Assembly (NCBI RefSeq): GCF_009380215.1 | Contig: NZ_WHUG01000006.1 | Coordinates: 1-64,000, forward strand | Source of the DNA: Rugamonas aquatica | Lineage (GTDB): Bacteria > Pseudomonadota > Gammaproteobacteria > Burkholderiales > Burkholderiaceae_D | Direction: 5' to 3' | DNA length: 64,000 nt | In this document: positions 34,955-44,795 of the stretch, piece by piece | Numbering within the stretch: the first letter of the stretch is position 1 | How the letters are laid out: each line of letters starts with the position of its first letter | Translations under genes and position numbers: made by a program | Notes under the pieces: generated by a model | What the model was told of the DNA's origin: nothing | Databases searched by the model: none | What the model saw: only the letters and a program-made list of their open reading frames with translations

Positions 34955-37279
34955 ATGGCTTTCAAGATGGGTTTTTTCTCGCGTGGCAACCGGAATGCCG
35001 GCCAGGACATGGCAGCGAATTCAGAATTGGGCGAAGCGGGCGATTCGCAGTTTCTGCACACTGCCATCGCAGCGGACCCGCCGTCCGCCGCCGCCGATAG
35101 CGCGGACAGCGCCGCGCCGCTGCGCCTGCGCGATGCGCTGGGCCGTCGCGGCGGCGCTCCCGTCGCCGCAGCCGAGCCGGGGACCGGCTTCAAGCTGCCG
35201 CTGATCGGCCACCTGCCGGCGCAGCGCCAGCTGAGCATACTCTCGACGGCATTGGCGGTCAGCCTGGCGCTGAGCGCCTTGTTCGTCGCGCTCAACACCA
35301 TCCACAGCGCCAACCGCTCCACCCAGACCCAGGTCGCCAGCGATGCGCTGATGCACTCGCAGCGCATCGGCAAGGCGACGCCGAATGCGGTGCAGGGCAG
35401 CGCCGAAGGCTTCCGCCAGCTGGAGGAAAGCCGCAAGGAATTGAGCAACGACTTCGCGCTGATGACGCGCGGCGGCCGCTATCAGGGCCGTGAGATCGGC
35501 GAACCGATTTCCGCGCTGGCGCCCGTGGTGGCGGCGGCGCGCAAGCAGTGGGGCCCGTCCGACATCGCGGCCGGCACCATCCTGCTGCTGAAGGCCGACT
35601 TGAGCGGCGTCGATAAGACGCTGAAAAAGCTCAACGACATGTCGCCGGCCCTGCTCAACCGCACCGAAGACATCTCCGCGCTCAAGGTGCAGCGCGGCGG
35701 ATCGGCGCGCGAGATCGCGGCGCTCGGCAAGCTGACCATGCTGACCCAGCGCATGAGCCGCAGCGCCGGCGAATTCCTCACCGCCGGCGGCATCAGCTCG
35801 GAAACCGCGTTCCAGCTGGGCCGCGACACCACCGTGTTCCGTAACACCGTCGACGGCTTCCTCAACGGCAGCGCGCCGCTGGGACTGGCCGCTGTGCGCG
35901 AGCCGGACCTGCGCGACAAGTTCACCGCGCTGAAAACCGAATTCGAGGAATACCAGAAGCTGGTGTCGGCCATCCTCGACAAGCTCGATAAATTCGGCGC
36001 CGCCAAGAACGCCGAACAGTTGATCTTCAATGACAACGAGGCGTTGCGCCAGCGCCTGTCGGTGCTCCAGCAAGCCTACCGCGAAGACCAGGATTCGCTG
36101 GGCATGACCTTCTGGCTGATGGTGGCCGGCGGCATGCTGACGCTGGTGTCGGCGGCGGCCATCGGCCGCGTGCTGCTGATGGATTCGTACAACCGCACCC
36201 GTGGCGCCGACCGCCGCCGCCAGGAAGCGGAATCCATGCGCCAGCAGTCGCAGCGCAAGGAAGAGGAAGCCAAGGCCATGAACGACCAGAATCAGGCGGC
36301 GATTCTGCGCCTGATGAACGAGCTGCAGGAAGTGGCGGACGGTGACTTGACGGTGCAGGCCACGGTGTCCGAGGACATCACCGGCGCCATCGCCGACTCG
36401 GTCAACTACACGGTGGAAGAGCTGCGCGGCCTGGTCGGCCGCGTGACCGCCACCGCCGAGCAGGTGACCAAGGCGTCCACCCACGCGCAGAGCATCTCCA
36501 GCGATCTGCTGCTGGCATCCCAGCAGCAGTCGCGCGAGATCCAGGATGCGTCGGCCACGGTGGTCAAGATGGCCAACGAGATTACCGACGTATCGCGCTC
36601 GGCCAGCGAATCGGCCGACGTGGCGCGGCAATCGGTGGCGGCGGCGCAGCAGGGCGCGACGGCGGTGGAAAACGCCATCAAGGGCATGCACGAAATCCGC
36701 GAGCAGATCCAGGATACGTCCAAGCGCATCAAGCGCCTGGGCGAATCGTCGCAGGAGATCGGCGAGATCACCGAACTCATTTCCGACATCACCGAACAGA
36801 CCAACGTGCTGGCGCTGAACGCGGCGATCCAGGCCGCATCGGCCGGCGAGGCGGGGCGCGGCTTCTCGGTGGTGGCGGAAGAGGTGCAGCGCCTGGCCGA
36901 ACGCTCGGCCGAAGCGGCCAAGCAGATCGGCGCGCTGGTACGCACGATTCAAACCGATACCCACGACGCCGTGGCGGCAATGGAGAAGTCGACGCAGGGC
37001 GTGGTCGAAGGCGCGCGCCTGTCCGACGCGGCCGGCGCGGCGCTGAACGACATCTCGCAGGTGTCGAACCGCCTGGCCGAGCTGATCTCCGGCATCTCGA
37101 TGGCGACCGGCCAGCAGGCCACGTCGGCGAGCGGCGTGGCGCAGAACATCCAACATATTTTGACGGTGACGGAGCAAACCCAGGACGGCACCCAGCAAAC
37201 CGCGCAATCGATTCACAAGCTGTCAGTGCTGGCGCAGGAATTGAAAAACTCGGTGGCGCGATTCCGTATCGCGTCCTGA
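34955..37279 (+). CDS. pilJ: Methyl-accepting chemotaxis protein PilJ
   Basis: A 774-residue transmembrane receptor. A long cytoplasmic N-terminus (residues 1-95) precedes helix 1 ([22 protein letters not shown]), then a PilJ-type periplasmic helical domain (about 120-380), helix 2 ([21 protein letters not shown]), a HAMP-like region and the signalling hairpin with [20 protein letters not shown] near residue 617. In Pseudomonas PilJ senses pilin-surface contact. An ATG 5 nt upstream of this start is out of frame. pilL follows after 30 nt. Confidence 0.94.
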   Translation: MAFKMGFFSRGNRNAGQDMAANSELGEAGDSQFLHTAIAADPPSAAADSADSAAPLRLRDALGRRGGAPVAAAEPGTGFKLPLIGHLPAQRQLSILSTALAVSLALSALFVALNTIHSANRSTQTQVASDALMHSQRIGKATPNAVQGSAEGFRQLEESRKELSNDFALMTRGGRYQGREIGEPISALAPVVAAARKQWGPSDIAAGTILLLKADLSGVDKTLKKLNDMSPALLNRTEDISALKVQRGGSAREIAALGKLTMLTQRMSRSAGEFLTAGGISSETAFQLGRDTTVFRNTVDGFLNGSAPLGLAAVREPDLRDKFTALKTEFEEYQKLVSAILDKLDKFGAAKNAEQLIFNDNEALRQRLSVLQQAYREDQDSLGMTFWLMVAGGMLTLVSAAAIGRVLLMDSYNRTRGADRRRQEAESMRQQSQRKEEEAKAMNDQNQAAILRLMNELQEVADGDLTVQATVSEDITGAIADSVNYTVEELRGLVGRVTATAEQVTKASTHAQSISSDLLLASQQQSREIQDASATVVKMANEITDVSRSASESADVARQSVAAAQQGATAVENAIKGMHEIREQIQDTSKRIKRLGESSQEIGEITELISDITEQTNVLALNAAIQAASAGEAGRGFSVVAEEVQRLAERSAEAAKQIGALVRTIQTDTHDAVAAMEKSTQGVVEGARLSDAAGAALNDISQVSNRLAELISGISMATGQQATSASGVAQNIQHILTVTEQTQDGTQQTAQSIHKLSVLAQELKNSVARFRIAS

Positions 37280-37309
37280 ACCGCCCATCATTGAAAGGCC
37301 GAGGCAAGC

Positions 37310-40300
37310 ATGACCACAACTGATTTTCCGAATCCGCCGCAACCGCAGTTCGATACCGGCCCTTTGTCGTGGGTGATGGTGGAAATCCGCGAGTCGCTGG
37401 CACGCTCGAAAACCGCCCTGTTCGAAGCGGGTGGCCGGGCGCCGGAAGATCAGGCGACCCAGCTGCAGCACGCCAAGTCGCATCTGCATCAGGCGCACGG
37501 CGCGCTGATGATGGTGGACGTGGACGGCGTCGGCCTGATGACGCAGGTGGCCGAGGAGGCGCTGGACCGCTTCAAGGCCGGCACGCTCAAATGCAGCACC
37601 GACCATGCGCAGACGCTGGCGGAGCTGTATCAGGCGCTGGTCGAGTATTTGCAGGAGCTGCTGGAAGGTGCGCCGTCGCAGCCGGTCAAGCTGTTCCCGT
37701 ACTACCGCGCGGTGCAGGAGATGATGGGCGTGGAGCGCATCCATCCGGCCGATCTGTTCTATCCCGATCTGTCGCGCGGCGCTGGGCTGCCGCCTGTGGG
37801 CGAGGCGCCGGTCGTCGACTATGCGGCGTATCGCCAGCGGTTTGAAAAATCGCTGCTGCCATACCTGAAGAGCACCGAAGCGGCGCAACAGCAGGAGCAT
37901 GCCGCCGCGCTGCTCGACGCCGTGAAGCTGGTCGCCGCCGCGCAGCAGGACGCCAAGGCGCACACCTTCTGGCTGGCGATGCAGGCTTTCGCCGAACTGG
38001 TGGCCAGCGGCGAGCTGGCGGGCGGCTTGTATGTCAAGCAGCTGTTTGGCCTGATCAATTTGCAGATACGCCGCTTGAGCCAGGGCGCCGCCGCGCAGCC
38101 GGATGCGATGCTGCGTGACGCGCTGTTCTTCATCGCCGCTGCCGGTCCTGCGTCGGCGTCGGAAACGGTGCAGCAGTTGCGTCGCGTGTTTGCGCTGGAC
38201 GGTTTGGTGCCATCCGATTATGAACGCCGTCGCTACGGCCAGATTGACCTCGATGCGCTGGAGCGCGCCAAGGCCGGCATGGCCAAGGCCAAGGCAAGCT
38301 GGGACAGGCTGGCCGGAGCGGAAATCGATCCGTCGCTTGACGCGGCCTTCGGTGGTGCGCTGGCCGAGGTGGCCGGGGCTTGCGATCAGCTGGAGATACC
38401 CGCGCTGAGCGTGCTGCTGCGGCAGCTGGCCGATGTGGCGCGCACCGCCATCTCCGCCGGCCGCAGCGAAGAGCTGGCGCTGGAGATGGCGACCGCGCTG
38501 CTGTTTGCCGAGCATGGGCTGGAGCAGATCCGCCATTTGCCCGGCGATTTCGCGGCGCATGCCGATACGATAGGCGCGCGCTTGCTGGCGCTGGTGTCCG
38601 GCGACACGCCGCCGGAACCGGCGCAATGGCAGAGCGGTCTGGCGCAGCAAATGCAGCAGGACGACACGGTCGTCGCGCTGGCGATGGAGATGAAAACCGG
38701 CCTGCGGCAGGTGGAGAAGGTGCTCGATGAGTACTACGCCGATCCGTCGAAGCGGCCGTCGCTGGTGGACCTGGATCCGGTGCTGCACCAGTTGCAGGGC
38801 GCGCTGGCGATCCTGGACCAGGACGATGCGACGCAAGCGGCGCGGCATGTGAAGGCGGCGGTGCATGCGCTGGCGTCGGGCGAGGGCGATCCGTCGCTGG
38901 AGCCGAAGGCGTTGGACGATATCGCGCAGAACGTCGGTGCGCTGGGCTTCTTTGTTGATATGCTGGCGCAGAACGCGGCCGGTGCACGCGAGCGCTTTGC
39001 GTTCGATGCGGAGCATGGCACTTTCCGTTCGGTGCCGTTCAAGAAGATGCCGGCTTCGGAATCGATCCCGGTGCTGGAGGATCAGGTGCCTGCGCCCGCG
39101 CCGGTGGCGATGCCGGTCGAGGCGCCAGCGCCGGCCAGCAGCGATGCGGCGGTGGAGGCGGAGCTGCTGGAGATCTTTATCTCCGAGGCGCAGGAGGTGC
39201 TGCAGTTCGTCGATGCGACGCTGGCCAAGCCGCGCGCGGAGTCGGGCAGTGAAGAGAACCTGACCATGCTGCGGCGCTCCTTCCACACGCTCAAGGGCAG
39301 CGGGCGGATGGTGGGCCTGAACCAGTTTGCCGATGCGGCGCATGGCATTGAACGGGTGATGAATGTGTGGCTGGCGGAAGCGCGGCCGGCGACGGATGCG
39401 CTATTTGATTTGCTGAACGAGGCGGCGCGGCAGATGGGGGCGTGGGTGGCGGAGTTGGTCGCCACTGGCGTTTCAGCGCGCAATGCAGAGGCGCTGGTGG
39501 CTGCGGCTGCGCGTGTGCAGGATGGCGGCGGGTTCGTCATCGATGCGCCGTCGGCTGCGGAGCCTTCACCGGTGCCGGTGGAGGAGGCCGCGCAGGCCGT
39601 GGTTGAGGAGCCAGATTTTGCTGCCACTGAAGAGCCGGAGGCGGTCGAGCTGCCGCCTTTGACGGAGCTGCCTGCGCCGCCGGTGGTTACCGCTGTCGGC
39701 AACGTCATCGAGTTCCCGACCATCGCGCCGCTGGTGCCGCGCGACGACAACGTCAAGCATATCGGCGAGCTGGAAATCGCTCTGCCGCTGTACAACATCT
39801 ATCTGCACGAGACGGATGAACTGGTGCGCCTGCTGACGCAGGACTTTGGCGAATGGCGCCATGAGCCGCGCCGGCCGGTGAACGCGGAGGCGTTGCAGGC
39901 TTCGCATACCCTGGCCGGTACTTCGGGCACGGTGGGTTTCAAGGCCTTGCGCGAATTGGCGCTGGCGCTGGAGTCCACGCTACAGGCCTTGCTGCCGCCT
40001 GCGCCGCATCTGGATCAGGTGCAGCATGATCTGCTGGACTTTACGATAGAACGCATCCGCCAGATGCTGCAGAGTTTTGCGGCGGGCGACATGCCGGCCG
40101 CGCAGCCGGAGTTGATTACGGCGCTGCACGATCTGCGTGCGGAGCTGGAAGCTGCACCGCCTGCGGCCAGCAACGATATCGAGGCACGACTGGACGATCT
40201 GGTCGCGGAGACGATGCACGACATCACGTCTGCGCCGCCTGCGCCGGTGGAGTCGGCGATGGACAAGCTGTTCCGCGAGACGTTTGATGCGATCAGCGGC

Positions 40301-43039
40301 AGCGTGCCGGAATCGGATGCGCCCGCAGCTACGCCTGCGTCGAAAAAGACCGAAGCGCGTGCAGATGACAGCATCGATGACCTGTTCAACGCCGCGTTTG
40401 ACGATGCCTTCGCCGAGCCACCGCTCAAGATAGCAGAACCGCTGGCTCAGGAACCTGAACCGGCGCCAGCGCCCGCTGTCGCCGAGCCGGAGCCAGAGCC
40501 AGAGTCCGAGCTTCCGCCGCCATTCGTCGCGCCGCCGCCCGAGCCGGAGCCGGAGCCAGAGCCAGAGCCGCTGCCTGAGCTGGCGCCCGAACCGGAACCC
40601 GAGCCGGAGCTAGACGCCGAGATCCTCGAACTCCCTCCTGCCGAACCCGAAATCCTGGCTGCCGCCCCAGCCATCTTCCACGACGAACTGGACGCCGACC
40701 TGCTGCCCGTCTTCCTGGAAGAAGGCGCGGATCTGCTGCCGCAAGTCGGCGAAGCGCTGCGCGCCTGGCAGCACACCCCTGCCGACACCACGCACGCCCA
40801 AAGCCTGCTGCGGCTCCTGCATACCGTGAAGGGCAGCGCCCGCATGGCCGGCGCAATGCGCCTGGGCCAGCACGCCCACGAAATCGAAACGCACATTGAA
40901 AACATGGTGCACGCCGGTTCCGCCACGCCGCAAGCGTTCGACGAACTGCTGGCTCACTACGACCACGCACTGCTGCTGTTCGAACAGCTCCAACACCCGG
41001 ACGCATTGCAGCAAGCCGTCAGCACCGGCCTGGCCGCCGACGTCACCAAACTGGACGCGGGCACGCCAGCCATCGCCGGCACCAGCGACATCGCCACGGA
41101 CCTCACCGCAGACGCCACCGGCGCCGCCAGCACCGCCGGCGACGCAGCCGCAGCAAGCCTCGCCGCTGCAGGAGCCGCAGCCTCCCCGCACACCCCGGCC
41201 GACGACCTGCAAACCGGCACGAAGTCCCCTCTGGTCCGCGTCCGCGCCGACATCCTCGACCGCCTGGTGAACCAGGCCGGCGAAGTATCGATCTCCCGTT
41301 CCAAGCTGGAAAACGAAGTCGAAACCCTGCGTGCCTCGTTATTCGACTTCTCCGAAAACCTGACCCGCTTGCGCCGCCAACTGCGCGAAGTCGAAATGCA
41401 GGCAGAATCGCAGATCGCCTCCCGCATGTCGATCTCCAGCGAGCGCGAATTCGACCCGCTTGAATTCGACCGCTTCACGCGCCTGCAGGAACTGACCCGC
41501 ATGATGGCGGAAAGCGTCAACGACGTCGCCTCCTTCCACGAAAGCCTGACCCGCAGCGTCGACAGCGCCGGCGACGATCTGGTGCTGCAAGCCCGCCTCA
41601 CACGGGACCTGCAACGCGATCTGATGCGCGTGCGTATGGTGCCATTCGCCAGCATCTCCGAACGCCTGTTCCGCGTCGCCCGCCAGAGCGCCAAGGAAGT
41701 CGACAAGCGCGTCAACCTCGACATCCGCGGCAGCGCGGTGGAAGTCGACCGCAGCGTGCTGGAACGCATGGCCGCGCCATTCGAACACCTGCTGCGCAAC
41801 GCGATCGCGCACGGCGTGGAATCGCGTACTGCCCGCACTGAAGCATGCAAGAACGAAACCGGCGAACTGCTGGTGCAGGTCACGCAACAGGGCAATGAGG
41901 TTGTCATCGAATTTACCGACGACGGCGCCGGCCTCGATCTGGAGCGCATCCGCGCCAAGGCGATCAGCAACGGCCTGCTGCAAGAAGACGAAGAAGTCAC
42001 CGACGCCCAGATCGCCGACCTGATTTTCGAACCCGGCTTCTCCACCGCCGAATCGTTGACGGAGCTGTCCGGCCGTGGCGTCGGCATGGACGTCGTGCAG
42101 TCGGAAGCGCAGGCGCTGGGCGGGCGCGTCGACATGTTCTCCGAACGCGGCAAAGGCACGCGCTTCACCATCCATCTGCCGTTGACGCTGGCCGTCACGC
42201 AGGTCGTGCTGATTTCCGCGGCAGGCAAGACCTACGCGCTGCCGGCCATCCTGGTCGAGCAGGTGCTGCAGATGAAGGACGCCGCGCTGGTTGAAGCGCA
42301 CCACAACGGCTATGTGCCTATCCAGGGCCAGCACGCCGAGCTGCACTACCTGCCTGCATTGCTGGGCGACGCGGCGGCGCAACCGCCTGCGCAGCGCTCG
42401 GCTCCTGTGATGATGCTCAAGAACGGCAACGAGCGGCTGGCGGTGCGTGTCGATGAAGTGTTGGGCAACCGCGAGGTCGTCATCAAGAACATCGGCCCGC
42501 AGCTGGCGCGCATGGTCGGCATTGCCGGCGCCACGGTGCTGGGTTCCGGCGACATCGTCCTGATCCTGAACCCGGTGGCGCTGGCGCAGCACCTCGCGCA
42601 TCATCCCGAGATGAAGCAGCACTTTGCGCAAGCGGTTGGCGACAGCCCGGCGCCTGGCCAGCAAGGCCGCTCGATCATGGTGGTTGACGATTCGATGACC
42701 GTGCGCCGCGTGACGCAGCGCCTGCTGGAGCGCGAAGGCTACAACGTGGTGCTGGCGAAGGACGGTGTGGACGCGCTGGAGCAGCTGCAAGGCGTCCGGC
42801 CGGACCTGATGCTGGTCGATATCGAGATGCCGCGCATGGACGGCTTCGACCTGACGCGCAACGTGCGCGGCGATGAGCGCACGCGGGACATCCCCATCAT
42901 CATGATTACATCCCGCAGTGCCGACAAGCACCGCAACTACGCGCTGCAACTGGGTGTGAACGCCTACTTCGGCAAACCGTTCCAGGAGCCGGTGCTGCTG
43001 GATGCGATCGAGGGGCTGTTGCGCGGAACAGCGTCGTGA
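37310..43039 (+). CDS. pilL: Hybrid CheA-like histidine kinase PilL/ChpA
   Basis: A 1909-residue multi-phosphotransfer kinase. Three Hpt domains are visible: H659 (FHTLKGSGRMVG), H866 (SHTLAGTSGTVG) and H1171 (LHTVKGSARMAG); the long N-terminus has degenerate Hpt-like helices. A Glu-Pro repeat linker lies near 1040-1105. The dimerisation/ATPase core follows (PFEHLLRNAIAHGVE near 1490, GRGVGMDVV), then a CheW-like domain (about 1625-1765) and a receiver with phospho-Asp D1837. It is shorter than Pseudomonas ChpA, with fewer Hpt domains. Synonymous codon style changes inside the gene near the Glu-Pro linker. Its TGA overlaps the GTG of the next gene. Confidence 0.94.
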   Translation: MTTTDFPNPPQPQFDTGPLSWVMVEIRESLARSKTALFEAGGRAPEDQATQLQHAKSHLHQAHGALMMVDVDGVGLMTQVAEEALDRFKAGTLKCSTDHAQTLAELYQALVEYLQELLEGAPSQPVKLFPYYRAVQEMMGVERIHPADLFYPDLSRGAGLPPVGEAPVVDYAAYRQRFEKSLLPYLKSTEAAQQQEHAAALLDAVKLVAAAQQDAKAHTFWLAMQAFAELVASGELAGGLYVKQLFGLINLQIRRLSQGAAAQPDAMLRDALFFIAAAGPASASETVQQLRRVFALDGLVPSDYERRRYGQIDLDALERAKAGMAKAKASWDRLAGAEIDPSLDAAFGGALAEVAGACDQLEIPALSVLLRQLADVARTAISAGRSEELALEMATALLFAEHGLEQIRHLPGDFAAHADTIGARLLALVSGDTPPEPAQWQSGLAQQMQQDDTVVALAMEMKTGLRQVEKVLDEYYADPSKRPSLVDLDPVLHQLQGALAILDQDDATQAARHVKAAVHALASGEGDPSLEPKALDDIAQNVGALGFFVDMLAQNAAGARERFAFDAEHGTFRSVPFKKMPASESIPVLEDQVPAPAPVAMPVEAPAPASSDAAVEAELLEIFISEAQEVLQFVDATLAKPRAESGSEENLTMLRRSFHTLKGSGRMVGLNQFADAAHGIERVMNVWLAEARPATDALFDLLNEAARQMGAWVAELVATGVSARNAEALVAAAARVQDGGGFVIDAPSAAEPSPVPVEEAAQAVVEEPDFAATEEPEAVELPPLTELPAPPVVTAVGNVIEFPTIAPLVPRDDNVKHIGELEIALPLYNIYLHETDELVRLLTQDFGEWRHEPRRPVNAEALQASHTLAGTSGTVGFKALRELALALESTLQALLPPAPHLDQVQHDLLDFTIERIRQMLQSFAAGDMPAAQPELITALHDLRAELEAAPPAASNDIEARLDDLVAETMHDITSAPPAPVESAMDKLFRETFDAISGSVPESDAPAATPASKKTEARADDSIDDLFNAAFDDAFAEPPLKIAEPLAQEPEPAPAPAVAEPEPEPESELPPPFVAPPPEPEPEPEPEPLPELAPEPEPEPELDAEILELPPAEPEILAAAPAIFHDELDADLLPVFLEEGADLLPQVGEALRAWQHTPADTTHAQSLLRLLHTVKGSARMAGAMRLGQHAHEIETHIENMVHAGSATPQAFDELLAHYDHALLLFEQLQHPDALQQAVSTGLAADVTKLDAGTPAIAGTSDIATDLTADATGAASTAGDAAAASLAAAGAAASPHTPADDLQTGTKSPLVRVRADILDRLVNQAGEVSISRSKLENEVETLRASLFDFSENLTRLRRQLREVEMQAESQIASRMSISSEREFDPLEFDRFTRLQELTRMMAESVNDVASFHESLTRSVDSAGDDLVLQARLTRDLQRDLMRVRMVPFASISERLFRVARQSAKEVDKRVNLDIRGSAVEVDRSVLERMAAPFEHLLRNAIAHGVESRTARTEACKNETGELLVQVTQQGNEVVIEFTDDGAGLDLERIRAKAISNGLLQEDEEVTDAQIADLIFEPGFSTAESLTELSGRGVGMDVVQSEAQALGGRVDMFSERGKGTRFTIHLPLTLAVTQVVLISAAGKTYALPAILVEQVLQMKDAALVEAHHNGYVPIQGQHAELHYLPALLGDAAAQPPAQRSAPVMMLKNGNERLAVRVDEVLGNREVVIKNIGPQLARMVGIAGATVLGSGDIVLILNPVALAQHLAHHPEMKQHFAQAVGDSPAPGQQGRSIMVVDDSMTVRRVTQRLLEREGYNVVLAKDGVDALEQLQGVRPDLMLVDIEMPRMDGFDLTRNVRGDERTRDIPIIMITSRSADKHRNYALQLGVNAYFGKPFQEPVLLDAIEGLLRGTAS

Positions 43040-43494
43040 TTGTTGATGTTCAAATTGCGATCAACGCATCCAGGGCCGCAGTTTGGGCCACGATCACCGA
43101 TATCGAAAATGCCGCGAAAACCATCAGCGGCATTGACGATATCGAGATCGTCGAGAAGCCGGCGAGCGGGCTGGTAGGACTGCGGTGGCGTGAAACCCGC
43201 ATGCTGTTCGGAAAACCAGCTACAGCGGAAAAGTGGATCACCGAGGCGGTCGAGAACGAGACCTACACCACCAAAGCGGAAAGCGATGGCTTTGTCTTCC
43301 TGTGCATTAAGCGCATAGCCGAGAGCAGCGACGGCGCCACGCTGGCGGAGACGCACATCTCTCAGCCTCAAGGCGTGGTTGCGAAACTGATGTCGATACC
43401 AATGAGCTTATTCTTCAAAGGCGTGGCGAAGAAGGCCGTCATGCAAGACCTCATCGATATCAAGACCGCCGTCGAGCAGCGGGGTCAAGTCTGA
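43036..43494 (+). CDS. SRPBCC (START-like) family protein
   Basis: A 152-residue protein with the START/Bet v1 lipid-binding fold, as in polyketide cyclase-like proteins: INASRAAVWATITDIENAAKTI, then GLRWRETRMLFG and the long C-terminal helix AKLMSIPMSLFFKGVAKKAVMQDLIDIKTAVEQ. GTG start overlaps the pilL stop. The last four codons and the stop lie in the left arm of an 84-bp inverted repeat, so the original C-terminus was probably replaced when the element arrived. Function unknown. Confidence 0.8.
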   Translation: MIVDVQIAINASRAAVWATITDIENAAKTISGIDDIEIVEKPASGLVGLRWRETRMLFGKPATAEKWITEAVENETYTTKAESDGFVFLCIKRIAESSDGATLAETHISQPQGVVAKLMSIPMSLFFKGVAKKAVMQDLIDIKTAVEQRGQV

Positions 43495-43564
43495 CATTCG
43501 GACACGAGCTCTACTGTTAGTCCCTATATGGCTGACTTCGTGTCCGAATGTCAGACTTGACCCC
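43481..43564. repeat. 84-bp inverted repeat element at the edge of the accessory block
   Basis: Two perfect 26-bp arms (43481-43506 and 43539-43564; outer ends GGGGTCAAGTCTGAC and GTCAGACTTGACCCC) flank a 32-nt loop. The left arm provides the stop codon of the SRPBCC gene. It looks like a non-autonomous palindromic mobile unit, perhaps of the REP/RAYT kind, and could also terminate transcription. No transposase is nearby. Confidence 0.85.
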
Positions 43565-43595
43565 ACCGCCAGAAAAGTAAGCGCTGATTTTTTTG

Positions 43596-43937
43596 ATGAA
43601 ACTTTTTAAACTAGTGAAGTCTTTGCGATTCTGGTCTCTAATGCTCGGTGCTATATCCATTGCTCCGTTGGTCTACTTCGCGTATCAGAATTGGCTGTTC
43701 TCACAGTGGGCCAGGACGCAGGCTGGCAATGGCGGCTTTGTTTGCGGGACCGCTATCGTCGCCTTGCTTTCCCTTTGTGTTGTCGTTGGCGGCGTATTTT
43801 CTGCAGGCGGCAGTTTGCTAGGATTGATAGGCTATTTTAAGATCGAAAAGCCCAGGCCAAGAATCCGAATTTTGGAGATAGGTCTCGTTGGTAGCATTAT
43901 GGCCGTAGCTATAGTTTCTGCTTTCGTTTTTGCTTGA
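43596..43937 (+). CDS. Small membrane protein of unknown function
   Basis: A 113-residue protein with three probable membrane helices (FWSLMLGAISIAPLVYFAY, TAIVALLSLCVVVGGVFSAG, LEIGLVGSIMAVAIVSAFVF) joined by short basic loops. Codon use and base composition are clearly more AT-rich than the pil genes just upstream, suggesting horizontal arrival. Start: the second of two adjacent start codons (TTG-ATG). It begins 31 nt after the inverted repeat. No family recognised. Confidence 0.65.
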   Translation: MKLFKLVKSLRFWSLMLGAISIAPLVYFAYQNWLFSQWARTQAGNGGFVCGTAIVALLSLCVVVGGVFSAGGSLLGLIGYFKIEKPRPRIRILEIGLVGSIMAVAIVSAFVFA

Positions 43938-43992
43938 TGTCTCTTGGTCAGAAGCCGCCATTCAGAACCCAATACACCGAATCTGCTTAATT

Positions 43993-44346
43993 ATGCAAAA
44001 CGACTCAAGCGAAATTTGCCGACGTTTCGGCACGGATTACATGCCACCCGATCTTGGGGAAAAGGTGGGGATTGCGCTAGGGACGTTAGGAAATGTGCCG
44101 CTTCACGCCGTGCGACTTCGCCCGGAAAACGGTACGTGCGGCTGGTATATTTACTGCGGTGAGTATTCAACGGATGACGATTTTTATCAGCCACTTCACG
44201 TTGAACATTTAGCTGAACGTTGCCCGGAAATCGTCCCTTACCTGGCTTTGCCACCAGGCTGGCGCGTGCTGCTTGCCCCGAACTATGAAGACGTTTGGTT
44301 CGACGGCGATATCAGTACCGCATCAGATCACACTGAGCCATCGTGA
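43993..44346 (+). CDS. Imm33-like immunity protein
   Basis: A 117-residue soluble protein. The block CGWYIYCGEYSTDDDFYQPLHV and PYLALPPGWRVLLAPNYEDVWFD resemble the Imm33 (DUF2185-type) domain found in immunity proteins of polymorphic toxin systems. No toxin partner lies beside it, so it may be an orphan immunity gene. The chosen ATG (MQNDSSEICRRFG) has no strong ribosome site; a TTG 21 codons upstream overlaps the membrane-protein gene. Lower GC than the core genes. It overlaps the 3' end of the convergent secreted-protein gene by 35 nt. Confidence 0.65.
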   Translation: MQNDSSEICRRFGTDYMPPDLGEKVGIALGTLGNVPLHAVRLRPENGTCGWYIYCGEYSTDDDFYQPLHVEHLAERCPEIVPYLALPPGWRVLLAPNYEDVWFDGDISTASDHTEPS

Positions 44347-44698
44347 AGCCTTTGCGGGATTCGGGATCGGGCGGTGTGTCGGGGAAGGTCACGGTGAAGC
44401 GATTGGTGTCTCCCACGACCTGCTCGGGGACGAAATTTTTCTTGCCTCGCGCACGCGCCAGCCCGCACATGCCGCGCAGGATGAACATGGACGACGATAC
44501 CGATCCGCCGGAGCGCCGCGTCACCTGCACGGTGGATGTCTCTGCCTCGCGCGCGACTTCCTGAAACTCCATGTTGAGCACCTTGCCGTTTTCAACCGGC
44601 ACATCCGCGACGGCCAGGTGAAATAGCTCGGGATCGGCAGCTTGCACGACACAAGGCGCGAACAGGATAAACGAGGCCAGGGCAATAGTTCTTTTCAT
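44312..44698 (-). CDS. Secreted protein of unknown function
   Basis: A 128-residue protein with a clean signal peptide, KRTIALASFILFAPCVVQA, cut after residue 20. The mature part is strand-rich (ELFHLAVADVPVENGKVL, TVQVTRRSGGSVSSSMF), with Cys residues in GMCGLARARGKK and AQCDLMRY that may pair. AAAAGGAGTC lies at ideal distance before the ATG. No known family. It is convergent with the Imm33-like gene. Confidence 0.7.
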   Translation of the reverse strand: MKRTIALASFILFAPCVVQAADPELFHLAVADVPVENGKVLNMEFQEVAREAETSTVQVTRRSGGSVSSSMFILRGMCGLARARGKKNFVPEQVVGDTNRFTVTFPDTPPDPESRKGFTMAQCDLMRY

Positions 44699-44795
44699 CG
44701 CAGACTCCTTTTCAAGAGTTCGATTATTGCCGCTGGCTATATCCGTGTGTTGGAACGGATCGCAAGTATTGCGACACAACACCGGAGGTATCGGC

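Noticed and set aside
35021-39343. Two long minus-strand frames over pilJ and pilL
   Set aside because: Shadows of strongly conserved chemosensory genes; no domain seen.
43944-44162. Alternative plus-strand frame of 72 codons at the Imm33-like gene
   Set aside because: Overlaps the better-supported Imm33-like frame, is Arg/Lys-rich and has no ribosome site.
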